Below are positions 52,652 to 63,407 of a stretch of 64,000 nt of DNA, one piece after another. The notes under the pieces were generated by a model. The model ran no database searches. It was not told where the DNA came from and worked only from the letters and a program-made list of their open reading frames with translations. Positions within the stretch are counted from its first letter, which is position 1. Each line of letters starts with the position of its first letter. Both the position numbers and the translations under genes were made by a program. Source of the DNA: Liopterus haemorrhoidalis (taxonomy: Eukaryota > Arthropoda > Insecta > Coleoptera > Dytiscidae); contig OZ020622.1 in NCBI GenBank assembly GCA_963971575.1, forward strand, positions 19,346,879 to 19,410,878. The letters run 5' to 3'.

Positions 52652-53564
52652 GTAACTGATATTTTTAGAACTCTTTATGAAGTTAATGTTTTTTAAAATA
52701 CGTATCCTATAAATCTCATTGGAAACAGGTAAAAAATCCTTATGAGTACTTGTTTATATACGTCTAGCAAGTTTAAGTTTTTTCTGTCTAAAATTTTTGC
52801 TAACTAAACCTAACCTAATTAGTTTTATCATTGATTGTTTGCATATAGAGAAGATATATAAATGTTTTATACAGTTTTAATACATTTGCATAATTAAGCA
52901 TCTATGAATGCGACGAAAAACAGCATGTTCTATTTCAGACATAAAATTGGTAGGTCGGAATATATTGATATTTTTGAGGATTCTCTCTTTTAATAAAGTT
53001 AATGTTTTTCAAAATATGTATACTATAAATCTCAACTAAACCATTTAATTGTGACTTTAAGCGTATAAATACTGAAATTTCGTTATTCAAGTTTTTCTTT
53101 AAAAACCTTAATACAAGCTAAATGTTAACAAACACTTATTAAATAATTGCTTGGATTTCAAAACGTATAACTATCAAATACTTATTTAGATTTCAGTTTT
53201 GAATAAAAATATTGGAAAAGATAAAGTGAATAGTAAATGTTATGTTTTGAAAGAAAGGGGCGACGCTTCGTCAAGACCAAATCTCATTCCAACTAGCATA
53301 CACGTTCTGTCTGACGAGTTATGTGTGGTGGACTTATACGGAACATTAACCGTAATAATGCTTTTTCTCATTCCTTCTACATTTCTTTGCATTTTCTTCA
53401 TTTAATTGAATATATTTTTTTTTTTTTTTGATTTGCTTTATTTATTTTTTAATCTGGGAACAGTTTAATTGATTTCCCATTGTGTTTCTAGATACATACT
53501 TTTTAAGATACGAACCGCGGTCAGGAACAAATTAAGTTTGTAAGGTGCCATTGTATATCTAAAT

Positions 53565-53785
53565 GTGCCACCAAAATCAGTTGTAGATGTTTTCAGATGT
53601 GTAAGAAAGTTAATCAAATATATTACTATGAAAGATGTTAAAAAAATTAGTAACGTTACCAGTAAACAACGTACTGCTGAACGATCATTTTCTACGTTAA
53701 ATTATTTAAAAAACTATCTCCGAAACAGCGTCTTCAAACAAGTCAGAAGATTGAAAAATGGACTTTCTTTGTTATTTATATATTC
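53565..53785 (+). pseudogene. hAT transposase C-terminal remnant
   Basis: It reads TAERSFSTLNYLKNYLRNSV then RLKNGLSLLFIYSRD, the ERSFSTL and LALL-IHRD motifs of hAT dimerisation domains. It lies just outside the right end of the Tigger-like element and is cut by a mariner end. Confidence 0.65.
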
Positions 53786-53920
53786 GAGGGATGTTTCCTA
53801 AATTCTGGGAATTGTGCTATAATTAAATTACGCAGAACTTATAGGCAATGTTATTGGTGCCAGACAAGTCTTGACATGTTTATGCAACTATCTAGTGCAA
53901 TATTTTTCATTCTGAATATA
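53786..53920. mobile_element. mariner 5' end fragment
   Basis: GAGGGATGTTTCCTAAATTC and about 110 further bases (GCAGAACTTATAGGCAATG, CAGACAAGTCTTGACATG) match the left end of the 17316-18045 element almost exactly. The rest is missing. 53921-54129 holds nothing recognised. Confidence 0.85.
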
Positions 53921-54975
53921 TTGCTTTTTCATATTATGTATTTATTATGCCGATTTTTCTAAGATATAATGTAATTATATGCGAAACGTCCCATGAATTA
54001 ATTCATTTATTTTACCATGCTTTTAATAAAGATAGTGAACGAGTCAATATACGATTCCGTTTCAATGAAAGCTTACTGAACCACTCCCGTTTCAATTAAA
54101 ACTGCAAGAATATAAATGGGACAGGAAGAAACTTTTATATACCGCTGATTGCGTGCTCTTTCACTTAACAGCTCTATTACCGGCTGCACTAAATCTATTT
54201 GCAGCAGCATCTAAAAACTTTTGTTTAAACATTAATTTAGAAAAAAACTGTCACCCTGTCATATAACAGTCATAGCAACATCCCTCACATTTTCAACATA
54301 AATGGCAAAGACTTCATTAATGTAAAGTCTTTCAAGTACCTAGGTAGCATATCATCCTACAACGGTTCGTTTAATGATGAAGTGTCACAAAGAATATCCG
54401 TTGCATGCCTGGCCTTTGGTGCTCTAAGAACATCTATCTATAGCTGCTGAGATACACAGCTTAAAACAAAGATAATGATGTACAAAGTAGTTGTACTCTC
54501 TATACTTCTCTACATCAGTGAATACTGGTGTCTCTATAGACGGCATATTAAAACTCTGGAAAGATTTCATCAAATATGCCTTAGAACGATATTGAGAGTC
54601 GAATGGCAAGATTATCTGCCGAACACAGAAGTTTTGGCCAAAGCTAATATCGTCAGTATTGAGGCCCTGTTGCACCAAATTCGGTGGGTTGTACATGTAT
54701 TAAGAATGCCAAACACTAGGTTAACAAAAAGATTACTGTGCTCAGAGTTGGTAGGAGGCTACAGAGGTGTGGGAGCTCCTAAGCAACGCTAGAAAGACAA
54801 GCAGCGTTGCCAACTCCGTATAATGAAATAATCGTACGCTGTCGCGAAAATTATCGTACACCCGCGAGACTGGATAGTAAAGTAGTAAAATTTTAAAAAT
54901 TTCCTTTTTATTCACTTATCAATACATTTTTATTATAATTTATTATTGAAAGGAAATACGTACACAAATAATCTA

Positions 54976-55370
54976 CAGGCGATTCTCAACGTTTAGGAGG
55001 AACTAAATGGGAATTTCGTTCTTTTAGGTTGTCAAGAAAATGGACTTTGCTTGTGTTATTTCATGTTTCACGTTTGGTATGTGAAAATTTAAAATTCCAC
55101 CAGTGAAACCATGGAAACGATAGACATTTATTAAAAATTTGCATACATTTTTACATATTTAGAAGACAAAAAAAAATAAAAAATGGGAAATTTTTATTAA
55201 GAATGACAAAAATTAAAATGCAATGAAAATGATATTTTATAATGACAATCAATTTAATCTAGAATTTGCAATGTGAGTATGATTTACCAAGCTAAAAAAA
55301 AGTCCGAATTAATAGGTAAAAATTACTAGATTTCAAAACCTAGTACCGCCTAAATGTTTGGAATAGCCTG
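54976..55370. mobile_element. family C hairpin MITE, copy 7 (longer form)
   Basis: CAGGCGATTCTCAACGTTTA and, reversed, CAGGCTATTCCAAACATTTA, then GGAGGAACTA / GGCGGTACTA: the best preserved inverted termini of the family. 395 bp. Confidence 0.75.
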
Positions 55371-55931
55371 TACTATATAATTCAAAATTAGAATTAAATT
55401 GTGAGGATAGGTATAATATTATTCAATAAGTAGGTAACATCAATAATGAAAAGTTGTGATTTTATATATAATATCTTTACTATAAATTAAATACTTCATT
55501 AAAAATCATCTTTTTAATTTTTCATCACGTATTTAAATTTATACATATTGCTATTTGGTTTCTCAAACATATCTTTTCCCGGTTTGAAATTTTGACAAGA
55601 ACCATGTTTCTTCACATACTGACTGGATAAAACAACGCCGTTAACTGTCTAAAATAATTAAAATAATTTTGCTAAACACTCTTTCACATTGCGCATTTGA
55701 ATGTGGAAGACATAAGACATTTAATGCAAACAATGCAAGGTTTTGAAGGCTAGATAATTTCATTAGAATAGTTGAGATACATAATCCAAAACTCATCTGA
55801 ACTTTCTTGTCCAGTTAATTCAATTTTTGAATGAGACATTGCTCTTCATTCGTCATTAATGTAGTAGGTACGCAAGCAGTGATCTTAGGAATCCCCGTTA
55901 AATGAAATGCAAAACATGTACGTAGTAAGAT

Positions 55932-56148
55932 TAGGGTGACCATTCGTCCCGCATTTTGATTTGGTGTCCCCAGGGCCGAATTTTGCTCTGTACTTATATT
56001 TGGGAGGTGAAGACCTTTTTTTTTGCTCTTTACTTATATTTGGGAGGTGAGGACCTTTTTTTTGTTTGCTCTTCACTTATATTTCGGAAGTGACGACCTT
56101 TTTTTTGCACCATCCCGCATTGCCGTCTCCAAGAAAATGGTCACCCTA
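55932..56148. mobile_element. MITE with 8-bp duplication and GAGGACC-poly(T) tandem units
   Basis: AGTAAGAT at 55924-55931 and 56149-56156. Termini TAGGGTGACCATTCGTCC and, reversed, TAGGGTGACCATTTTCTTGG. Inside are three units of about 45 bp: CTTATATTTGGGAGGTGARG, then ACC with a T-run and GCTC. Confidence 0.85.
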
Positions 56149-56754
56149 AGTAAGATGCAACCTACGTACCTTACTTAGTAAGGTACAAACTCTTTCCTAT
56201 GAACCTTATCAGTTGCGTTGCTTTTTAGAACTACTTTTCGTAGACGCAGAACAGGGCAAGTTAAGCATTTTCAAATATCTTTAATAGATAAAATATTATC
56301 GTACCAATTATCGTACAGTAGTCAAAATTATCGTATTTTACGTACGATAATGAAAACTGTATCGTACATCGTACAGAGAGTCAAATTATCGTATGTGTAC
56401 GATAATTAACGTACGGTTGGCAACACTGAAGACAAGCTAAAATAACTTGAAGTTATGTCTGCTGCTCAGCCCAGACTGGGAAGAAAAACTCCTCTGTTGA
56501 AGTACATGGCGCAATCAAGTGACAATCGGAATACAGCAGTACGAACGGACACGTACAGAGCGTGCCACACTAGTACGCAATAAACGTAAATCCAGACTCC
56601 AGACGCTTTTGCCTGATTCTGCCTATAATTATCTTTGCGCTAATTGTGGCAAAACGTTCGTATCCAAAATTGGCCTCTTCGGTCATGAACTCGTCGAAAT
56701 TTGTGAAATATTTGTCTTTTAGTAGCGAAGTCTGTCATCGATTCGACGTAGCCC

Positions 56755-57013
56755 CAGAGCCGACTGTGGGTTTTGCGGGGCCTCGGGAAAATATTATATG
56801 CGGGGCCCCTTCCCAAAAAGGAATAAATGATACATGAACATAATTTTATCAATTTATTGAATGATGCACATCAGACTTGTAAAAAACGTTGCATTTGGTG
56901 TCAAAAACTTGTCCTAGCTACTAATATTTGTTAGAAATATGAAAGCGCGGGGCCCCTTTAAGCGCGGGGCCTCGGGAAAAATCCCCGAAGTCCCGACCTC
57001 TGAGCCGGCCCTG
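56755..57013. mobile_element. hAT MITE (259 bp), perfect 8-bp duplication
   Basis: CGTAGCCC at 56747-56754 and 57014-57021. Termini CAGAGCCGACTGTGGG and, reversed, CAGGGCCGGCTCAGAG. GCGGGGCC(TCGGG) boxes are repeated near both ends. 57022-57494 holds nothing recognised. Confidence 0.9.
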
Positions 57014-57494
57014 CGTAGCCCTTATATAATATATTTATAATATTTTTGAATAGTTAATAACTTTACAAAATAGATCTTTTCAGTATAAAATAATTTGTAA
57101 AGTTTAAAATAAAAACTTTTTCAAATAAATTCATGACATAATTAATTTTTAAAACTCTTTAGAAAATATTTCGAGTTTAATTTCTTGTTTTAATAACTTT
57201 TATTTTAATTAAACTACTTAATGCAGTACAGAATTATCGAATGATATGAAGTACCAGGTCATTGTTACTCAAACAATACTGACTCGTGATTAATGAAATT
57301 TTTTAAATAACAATCCTTTCGAAATAACCTCTTGCGAAAATGGAATTTAGATATTCATAACGATCAATAAGCGTTTGAGTATAACTCCTTTAATCGCTGA
57401 TAGCCATAAATGTATTAAATATTTTAATTAAATAGACAAATCCGACGACTTCACGAATGAATACCAGAGATAGTTACTTAATTTTTTTTTCACA

Positions 57495-58165
57495 GCAACA
57501 AAGGCTATTTGCGCCTAACGCAGCCTATCTAAATGACTACACTACATATTAAAAACAATAAATGAAACAATAAATAAATAAAATCAATAAAAATACGCAT
57601 ACTCAATAAAAGAAATCTTGCACGGATAAATACAAATAAATAAATAATAAAATGTCTGTTCGAAAATTGAATAGACACAGGGTGATGGTAAGAGACTGTA
57701 AAGGGGCCAGTTACCATCCAATATCATAGTCCAGAAATAGAACACATTAAAATAAGGTGCGAGATTTCACAAATAAAACAGTAAGTTCGATTCTCTCAGG
57801 AAGAGTATCAGCCTCTCCATGAGTACTCTGTCGTCACCTAAAGCAACTAACAGGTCATAGCACAGGTCTAACCTCTCCCTGATACCCTCGAACTGTACAC
57901 ATTGAGTTAAAATGTGTAAACTCAGTCAAATCTGTGTTACACGTCTTACATATAGGAGATTCTTCACCTCGAAGGAGGTGTCCATGGTTCCACCAATAGT
58001 GGCCTATACGGAGGCGTGTGATGGCGGTTTCCTCACTGCGGTTAATCCTGCAGAAAGAACCCCATGGTTTAATGTCTCTTTTAATCTGTCTTAACAGAAC
58101 ATCCTGTATGCTGCTCCACTCATGTTGCCACCTGGCCAAAACCAGATGTTTCAAATGACTCTTTG
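57495..58165 (-). mobile_element. Jockey-like LINE 3' end
   Basis: The minus strand at 58169-57855 reads [30 protein letters not shown] and [18 protein letters not shown], the C-terminal Cys region shared with 21190-21465. The 3' UTR then follows, down to GCGCAAATAGCCTTTGTTG on the minus strand. 58166-58452 shows only CAGTGGCGGATCGTGG at about 58356, a possible hAT end. Confidence 0.8.
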
Positions 58166-58452
58166 TCATCTGGAAATATGAAACTCACATCCATCAAAGG
58201 TCTGTGGAAGGCGGCTTTTACAGCTACAACCGCTTCATTCCCCTAATACCAACATGTCCAAGTATCCAAAATATCTCTACCCTCACATTCTGAGCTGAAT
58301 ACCAGAAATAATAATAAAAGTTGAGAAATAAGGTTCGGAACTGAATAACACTGTATCAGTGGCGGATCGTGGAAACCTCTGCTACAACCAGAAGTATAAT
58401 TGAGATTTTCTTTTGGGAAAGAAAATCATTATTAAGATGGACATAATTTTTT

Positions 58453-59096
58453 ACCGACCGCCAACATATATAAGGGAGGTATTGTGATCATACCGATTTT
58501 GACATTTCGAGATTTCGATGGATCTCCACGAATTGAGGTCCCTACATAACGTTTTGACTATTTTTAGCATGATGTCTGTCGGTCTGTCTGTCTGTCTGTC
58601 CGTCTGTCTGTCCGTCTGTCTGTCTGTCCGTCTGTGTACACGTGCAGAGCAAATTTGGCTGAAAGGATTTTTATGAAACTTCATATTTAAGCTTCTGCCA
58701 TCAATGGCACGAGTTGATCAACTTTTGGTAAAAATCGGTTGACTAAAAACGGAAGTTTACTCGTGTCGATTTTAAGATTTTTATGAATTTTTCAGAAAAA
58801 TATTTCGAAAAAATTTATTGAACAAAAGTTGCTATAAAAGCAATAATTAATAACTTTTATTTGAGACGTTTTTTGATAAAACGAAAAATTTCGAATAATT
58901 TTTGTAAAATTTTTCGAAATTTTTTCTAAGTCTCAATTTATTCATACTTATATGTAACGTTTCCATGGTTATGATAAATAATATCTCTGTTAGAAAATAT
59001 TAGGCCAAGTTATATCTACTCTGCTGCTAGAATGTATTACTTTATGAAGTACTTTATGATGGCGGTCGGTCCTGTGGTGGCAACAACTGATTTTTT
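58453..59096 (+). mobile_element. family B repeat, copy 4 (full length)
   Basis: ACCGACCGCCAACATATATA at the left and GATGGCGGTCGGTCCTGTGG, then TGGCAACAACTGATTTTTTT, at the right. It contains the CTGT/CCGT tract (58570-58640), AAATTTGGCTGAAAGG, and CATACTTATATGTAACGTTT. This copy shows the undisturbed site into which a mariner jumped in copy 5. Confidence 0.82.
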
Positions 59097-59789
59097 TAAC
59101 AACATACACGTTTACAAATAAAATCATATAAAATATAGAAATTCTTTAAGTCAAGTCAATTGTCAAGTATTTAGAAGAAAATAACTTTTTATATGCTGTA
59201 CAGAACATGCGAAGTCCTGCATTCTTATTTTTGCATTTTTTATAAACATCTTCTATTTTTGAAATTCTTTAAAGAGTAATTAAATTTTAAAAAAATTTCA
59301 ATTACACTATTTTTGCTTAAAAATACAAAAATATCTACTTTTAACTGCAAACCTGTGCAGCTCCGGTAGAAGGTATACTTCATATACAGGGTGTCCCAAC
59401 CAAGTGGTTCACCATTGCCGTTTTGACTATTTTTAGCATGATGTCTGTCGGTCTGTCTGTCCGTCCGTCCGTCTGTCCGTCTGTTTGTCTGTGTACACGT
59501 GCAGAGCAAATTCGGCTAAAAGAATTTTTATGAAATATTTAAACTTTTGACATCAATGACACGAGTTGATCAACTTTTGGTAAAAATCGGTTGACTAGAA
59601 ATGGGAGTTTACTCGTGTCGATTTTAAGATTTTTGCGTATATTTAGCAACAGAAAAATATTTAGAAAAAATTTATTGAACAAAAGTTACTATAAATGCAA
59701 TAACTAATAACTTTTATTTGAGACGTTTTTTGATAAAACGAAAAATTTCGAAAAATTTTTGTAAAATTTTTTCTCAATTTTTTCACTTA

Positions 59790-61051
59790 CCAGGTCTACA
59801 AGTATGAAATGCGGATTTTTTTCAAATTTGCCGCGCAAACAGAGTGTATAGTTCAAAGTTTCAACACATAGGGCGTTTTGTTAAGTTATCATTAAGTGTC
59901 AAATGCGTATAGATTATAATTTGAAAAGTGATCATATAGTTTTGTTTTACTGTGTTAATTTCAAAAGTTCAAATTTTGTGCCAAAGAAAGAGCATTCGCG
60001 GACAGTACTACTGTTTTGTTTTCATTTGAAAAAAAAACTGCTGCGGAATCATACGACTGTTTCGAGAAGCTTATGGTGAATATGCTCCATCGCAAGATAC
60101 GTGTGAACGATGGTTTCGGCGTTTCAAAAGTGGTGACTTTGATCTTACAGACAAAGAACATGGAAAACCTCCAAAAAAATATGAAGAGGATAGTCAATCA
60201 CAAAAACAACTAGCAGAGCAGTTAGGCGTTAGTCAACAAGCTGTTTCCAATCGCCTACGAGAGATGGGTAAGATCCAGAAAGTCGGCAGATGGGTTCCAC
60301 ATGCATTGAATGAGAGGCAGATGGAAAAACGCAAAAACACTTGTGAAATTTTGCTTGCACGATACAAAATTAAGTCTTTTTTGCATCGTATCATTACTGG
60401 CGATGAAAAATTGATTTATTTTGAAAATCCCAAACGCAAAAAATCATGGGTGAACCCAGGCTCACCATCCACATTAACTGCAAGACCGAATCGCTTTGGC
60501 AAAAAGACAATGCTCTGTACTTGGTGGGACCAAAAGGGTGTGGTCTATTATGAATTGTTAAAACCTGGTGAAACAGTTAATACCCAACGCTACCAACAAC
60601 AACTGATCGAATTGAACCATTCGCTGCTCATAAAACGACCAGAATACGAAAGAAGACAGCACAAGGTAATCTTTCTTCACGATAACGCTCCATCACATAA
60701 GGCAAAAGCAGTTTGCAACACATTGGAGGCACTCAAGTGGGAAGTGCTACCCCATGCCGCTTACTCACCAGACTTGGCCCCATCAGATTACCACTTGTTC
60801 GCATCGATGGGTCACGCACTTGCCGAGCAGGACTTTTGTTCATATGAAAATGTGAAAGAATGGCTAGATGAATGGTTTGCGGGGAAAGGGGAAGAGTTCT
60901 ACTAGCGAGGTATTCACAAATTGCCTGAAAGATGGGAAAAATGTATAACTTCTAATGGAGCATACTTCCAATAAATAAACTTTTAGTGTTCTTTTGAGCT
61001 TCATGTGTTTTATTTAAAAAAAAAATCCGCATTTCATACTTGTAGACCTGG
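59790..61051 (+). mobile_element. mariner transposon with perfect 33-bp TIRs
   Basis: CCAGGTCTACAAGTATGAAA and TGCGGATTTTTTT are repeated exactly inverted at the right end, with TA at 59788-59789 and 61052-61053. It is 1262 bp, the normal autonomous length. Perfect ends and few coding lesions suggest a recent insertion, later than the family B copy that hosts it. Confidence 0.95.
59955..60977 (+). pseudogene. mariner transposase, nearly complete with few lesions
   Basis: N-terminal part in broken frames: SYDCFEKL, then ERWFRRFKSGDFDL and DKEHGKPPKKYEED (helix-turn-helix region). The main frame 60264-60905 has MGKIQKVGRWVPHALNERQM, ITGDEKLIYF (first Asp), FLHDNAPSHKAK (second) and HAAYSPDLAPSDYHLFA (third, 34 residues after the second as in classical mariner). 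A stop at 60903-60905 precedes RGIHKLPERWEKC and SNGAYFQ. Lesions: a frameshift near 60050 and that stop. Confidence 0.93.
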
Positions 61052-61197
61052 TATATGTAACGTTTCCATGGTCATGATAAATAATATCTCTGTTAGAAAA
61101 TATTAGGTGAAGTTATTTCTACTCTGCTGCTAGAATGTATTTTATACAAGTACTTTATGATGGCGGTCGGTCCTGTGGTGGCCACAGCTGATTTTTT

Positions 61198-61710
61198 ATT
61201 TATGAAGTGCGTATTTCGATTTTTTTTTATATAAATGAGACTGGTTTACATAAGTTTTCCCCAGGCCGGTTTAATTTGCCTGGGCGCTACTGGATTGAAA
61301 CATTGAAACCAACCTGACTTTAACTTTAGTAAGAAATTCAAGATTACTACGTATTTGGATGAAAACATTCATGTGGAATCTATGCCGGTAACGGTTGTTG
61401 TAAATATAAGTTGACAATTCTGCACATTTTAATCACAGAGTAAATTCATACGTATACTTCGGCATGTAAACGCTAATAAACATCGGGTGTAACGAATACC
61501 GGTTTTAATATACTCCCACTTTAGTGTGCATGTAAACAAGGTAATTTTCTATTATGTACTCCAAAGTAATTAAGGGTTTTGTAGAAGTGGGAAATATTTC
61601 CCTAAAACTTAATATTTCGTTGAATAATTCAAATCCAATCAGATCATTTGCCACAATACAAACGGTCTGCATCCGTTCGGTCACATAGGTGCCGGAGCAC
61701 TTTTTATATC
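61198..61710. other. intergenic sequence without recognised features
   Basis: GTTTACATAAG near 61237 and CATGTAAAC near 61531 are weakly inverted, but no convincing termini or duplication. Confidence 0.4.
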
Positions 61711-62469
61711 TAGGGATATTCCGATACTATTGATACGATACCAATACAGAGCCGGCGCTAGCTATTTTGGCGCCCGGGGCAAACCCGCCAAACTGTGCCC
61801 TTTTTACCGACTGCCTACATACATAAGGGAGGTATTGTGATCATACCGATCATACATTTCGAGATTTCGATGGATCTCCACGAATTGAGGTCTCTACATA
61901 ACGTTTTGACTATTTTTAGCATGATGTCTGTCGGTCTGTCTGTCTGTCTGTTTGTCTCTCTGTCGGTCCGTATACACGTGCAGAGAAAATTCGGCTAAAA
62001 GGATTTTCATAAAACTTCATATTTAAGTTTTTGACATCAATGGCACGAATTGATCAACTTTTGGTAAAAATCGGTTAACTAGAAATGGGAGTTTACTCGT
62101 GTTGATTTTAAGATTTTTGGTAGTATTTCACAACAGAACAATATTTCGAAAAAAAAAAAAAATTAACAAAAGTTGCTATAAGCAATAACTAACAACTTTT
62201 ATTTGAGACATTTTTTGATAAAGCAGCATAAATTAAACAAGTACTTTGTGATGGCGGTCGGTCCTGTGGTGACCACAGCTGATTTTTTCATTTTATTTAA
62301 GGAGGGCATCATTTTTATTTTAATATGCAGGTGAAAATATATTCATTTTTCCTTTCGCTTTTTGAAAATATCGATATTTTTTTTTTTGATACGATACCAG
62401 TTTCGATAATTTTTATTCGATATGCTCGATACCCAAATATCGATACTTGCTCAGTATCGCATATCCCTA
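61711..62469. mobile_element. hAT-like element hosting hAT-like and family B insertions
   Basis: Perfect 8-bp duplication TTTATATC (61703-61710, 62470-62477). Termini TAGGGATATTCCGATACT and, reversed, TAGGGATATGCGATACTG, rich in CGATA motifs. Inside are CAGAGCCGGCGCTAGC (61747), a hAT-like end, and family B copy 6. Confidence 0.82.
61804..62288 (+). mobile_element. family B repeat, copy 6
   Basis: TTACCGACTGCCTACATACA at the left and GATGGCGGTCGGTCCTGTGG, then TGACCACAGCTGATTTTTTC, at the right. It has all central blocks of the family. Confidence 0.8.
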
Positions 62470-62477
62470 TTTATATC

Positions 62478-63026
62478 CCCGCCAGGAACGGCCCTGCAAT
62501 AAATACTATTAATATGGAGCTATTCTGTATTCTGAATATGAAATTCTGTTTGAATAGGCTTAAGGTTGTAGGTTAAATAAGTGAAGTAGAGAAAATAAGC
62601 GATGTATGAAGTTATTGTGAGTTGAAGATAAAAGGGCGTAAATGTCATTCCACAATGAATACAGTGCTAATTGAATATAGCATAATATCATTGTCTATTC
62701 CGCTGCAACACACCTGATTGCATTACTGCAAGGTGCTTTGTTTATTAATTTAGAACAAAAATTAGATATGTTTGTTTTAATTACAATAGATAAATAGACT
62801 AGAATAGATAGATATAGCTCACTAAACTTTACATGCCGATTGATCGACAGAAAGCCTATAAAGAAATACACACATCGGAAAAGTCTAGAAATATAAAAAA
62901 ATATATGAAAATAAATATCGTATAGTTTCTTAAAAATGCGTCATAAAGAATAGTTTACAACTAAATAAGCTAAATGTCATTTATAAAAATAATCAATATT
63001 TGAAAAAACATTTGAAAAAAGAAAAA
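62478..63026. other. intergenic AT-rich sequence without recognised features
   Basis: Only GCCAGGAACGGCCCTG near 62484 recalls a hAT-like end. No coding sequence recognised. Confidence 0.4.
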
Positions 63027-63407
63027 AAAATCAGCTGTGGCCACCACAGGACCGACCGCCATCGTAAAGTACTTATATAAAATACATTCTAGCAGCAGAG
63101 TAGAAATAACTTGGCCTAATATTTTCTAACAGAGATATTAATTATCATGACCATGGAAACGTTACATATAAGTATGAAAAAATTGAGACTTTTTTTACAG
63201 AATTTTACAGAAATTATTCGAAATTTTGTTACTTTTTTTACAGACAGACAGACAGACGGACGGACAGACAGACAGACCGACAAACATCATGCTAAAAATA
63301 GTCAAAACGTTATGTAGGGACCTCAATTCGTGGAGATCCATCGAAATCTCGAAATGTCAAAATCGGTATGATCACAATACCTCCCTTATATATGTTGGCG
63401 GTCGGTA
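63027..63407 (-). mobile_element. family B repeat, copy 7 (internally deleted)
   Basis: AAATCAGCTGTGGCCACCAC, AGGACCGACCGCCATCG at the left and ATATATGTTGGCGGTCGGTA at the right show both ends on the minus strand. The middle part between CATTTC-type blocks and the CTGT tract is missing. Confidence 0.8.

Larger units (their letters stand above)
48650..53553. mobile_element. Tigger-like element enclosing the giant palindrome
   Basis: Termini CAGTGGTACCTTGACTTACA and, reversed, CAATGGCACCTTACAAACTT resemble the Tigger consensus. TA lies at 48648-48649 and 53554-53555. The element's own sequence amounts to about 370 bp on the left and 900 bp on the right, with no transposase recognised. 49022-52651 is an insertion. 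Confidence 0.6.
54802..56428. mobile_element. hAT element, 1.6 kb, hosting two MITEs
   Basis: Perfect 8-bp duplication AAGACAAG (54794-54801, 56429-56436). Termini CAGCGTTGCCAACTCCGTA and, reversed, CAGTGTTGCCAACCGTACG. ATCGTAC motifs cluster at both ends. No transposase recognised; it contains 54976-55370 and 55932-56148. Confidence 0.88.
54130..56735 (+). mobile_element. LINE 3' half, split by a hAT element
   Basis: Piece one (54130-54801) encodes NVKSFKYLGSISSYNGSF, FGALRTSIYS, RRHIKTLERFHQICLRTIL, TEVLAKANIVSIEALLHQIR and VGGYRGVGAPKQR. Piece two (56429-56735, after the repeated AAGACAAG) encodes RTRTERATLVRNKRKSRLQT and the Cys2His-type finger YLCANCGKTFVSKIGLFGHE. Together they are the C-terminal end of a LINE ORF2 with terminal zinc finger. 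Stops make it a relic. Confidence 0.8.
59423..61197 (+). mobile_element. family B repeat, copy 5, split by a mariner
   Basis: The left part starts inside B at GTTTTGACTATTTTTAGCAT, and the right part ends ATGGCGGTCGGTCCTGTGGT, GGCCACAGCTGATTTTTT. The mariner 59790-61051 separates TTTTTTCACTTA from TATATGTAACG, which are contiguous in copy 4. Confidence 0.82.

Noticed and set aside
53199..53405. 68-residue open frame with hydrophobic end
   Set aside because: No recognised similarity, lies inside the right part of the Tigger-like element, and has no supporting signals.
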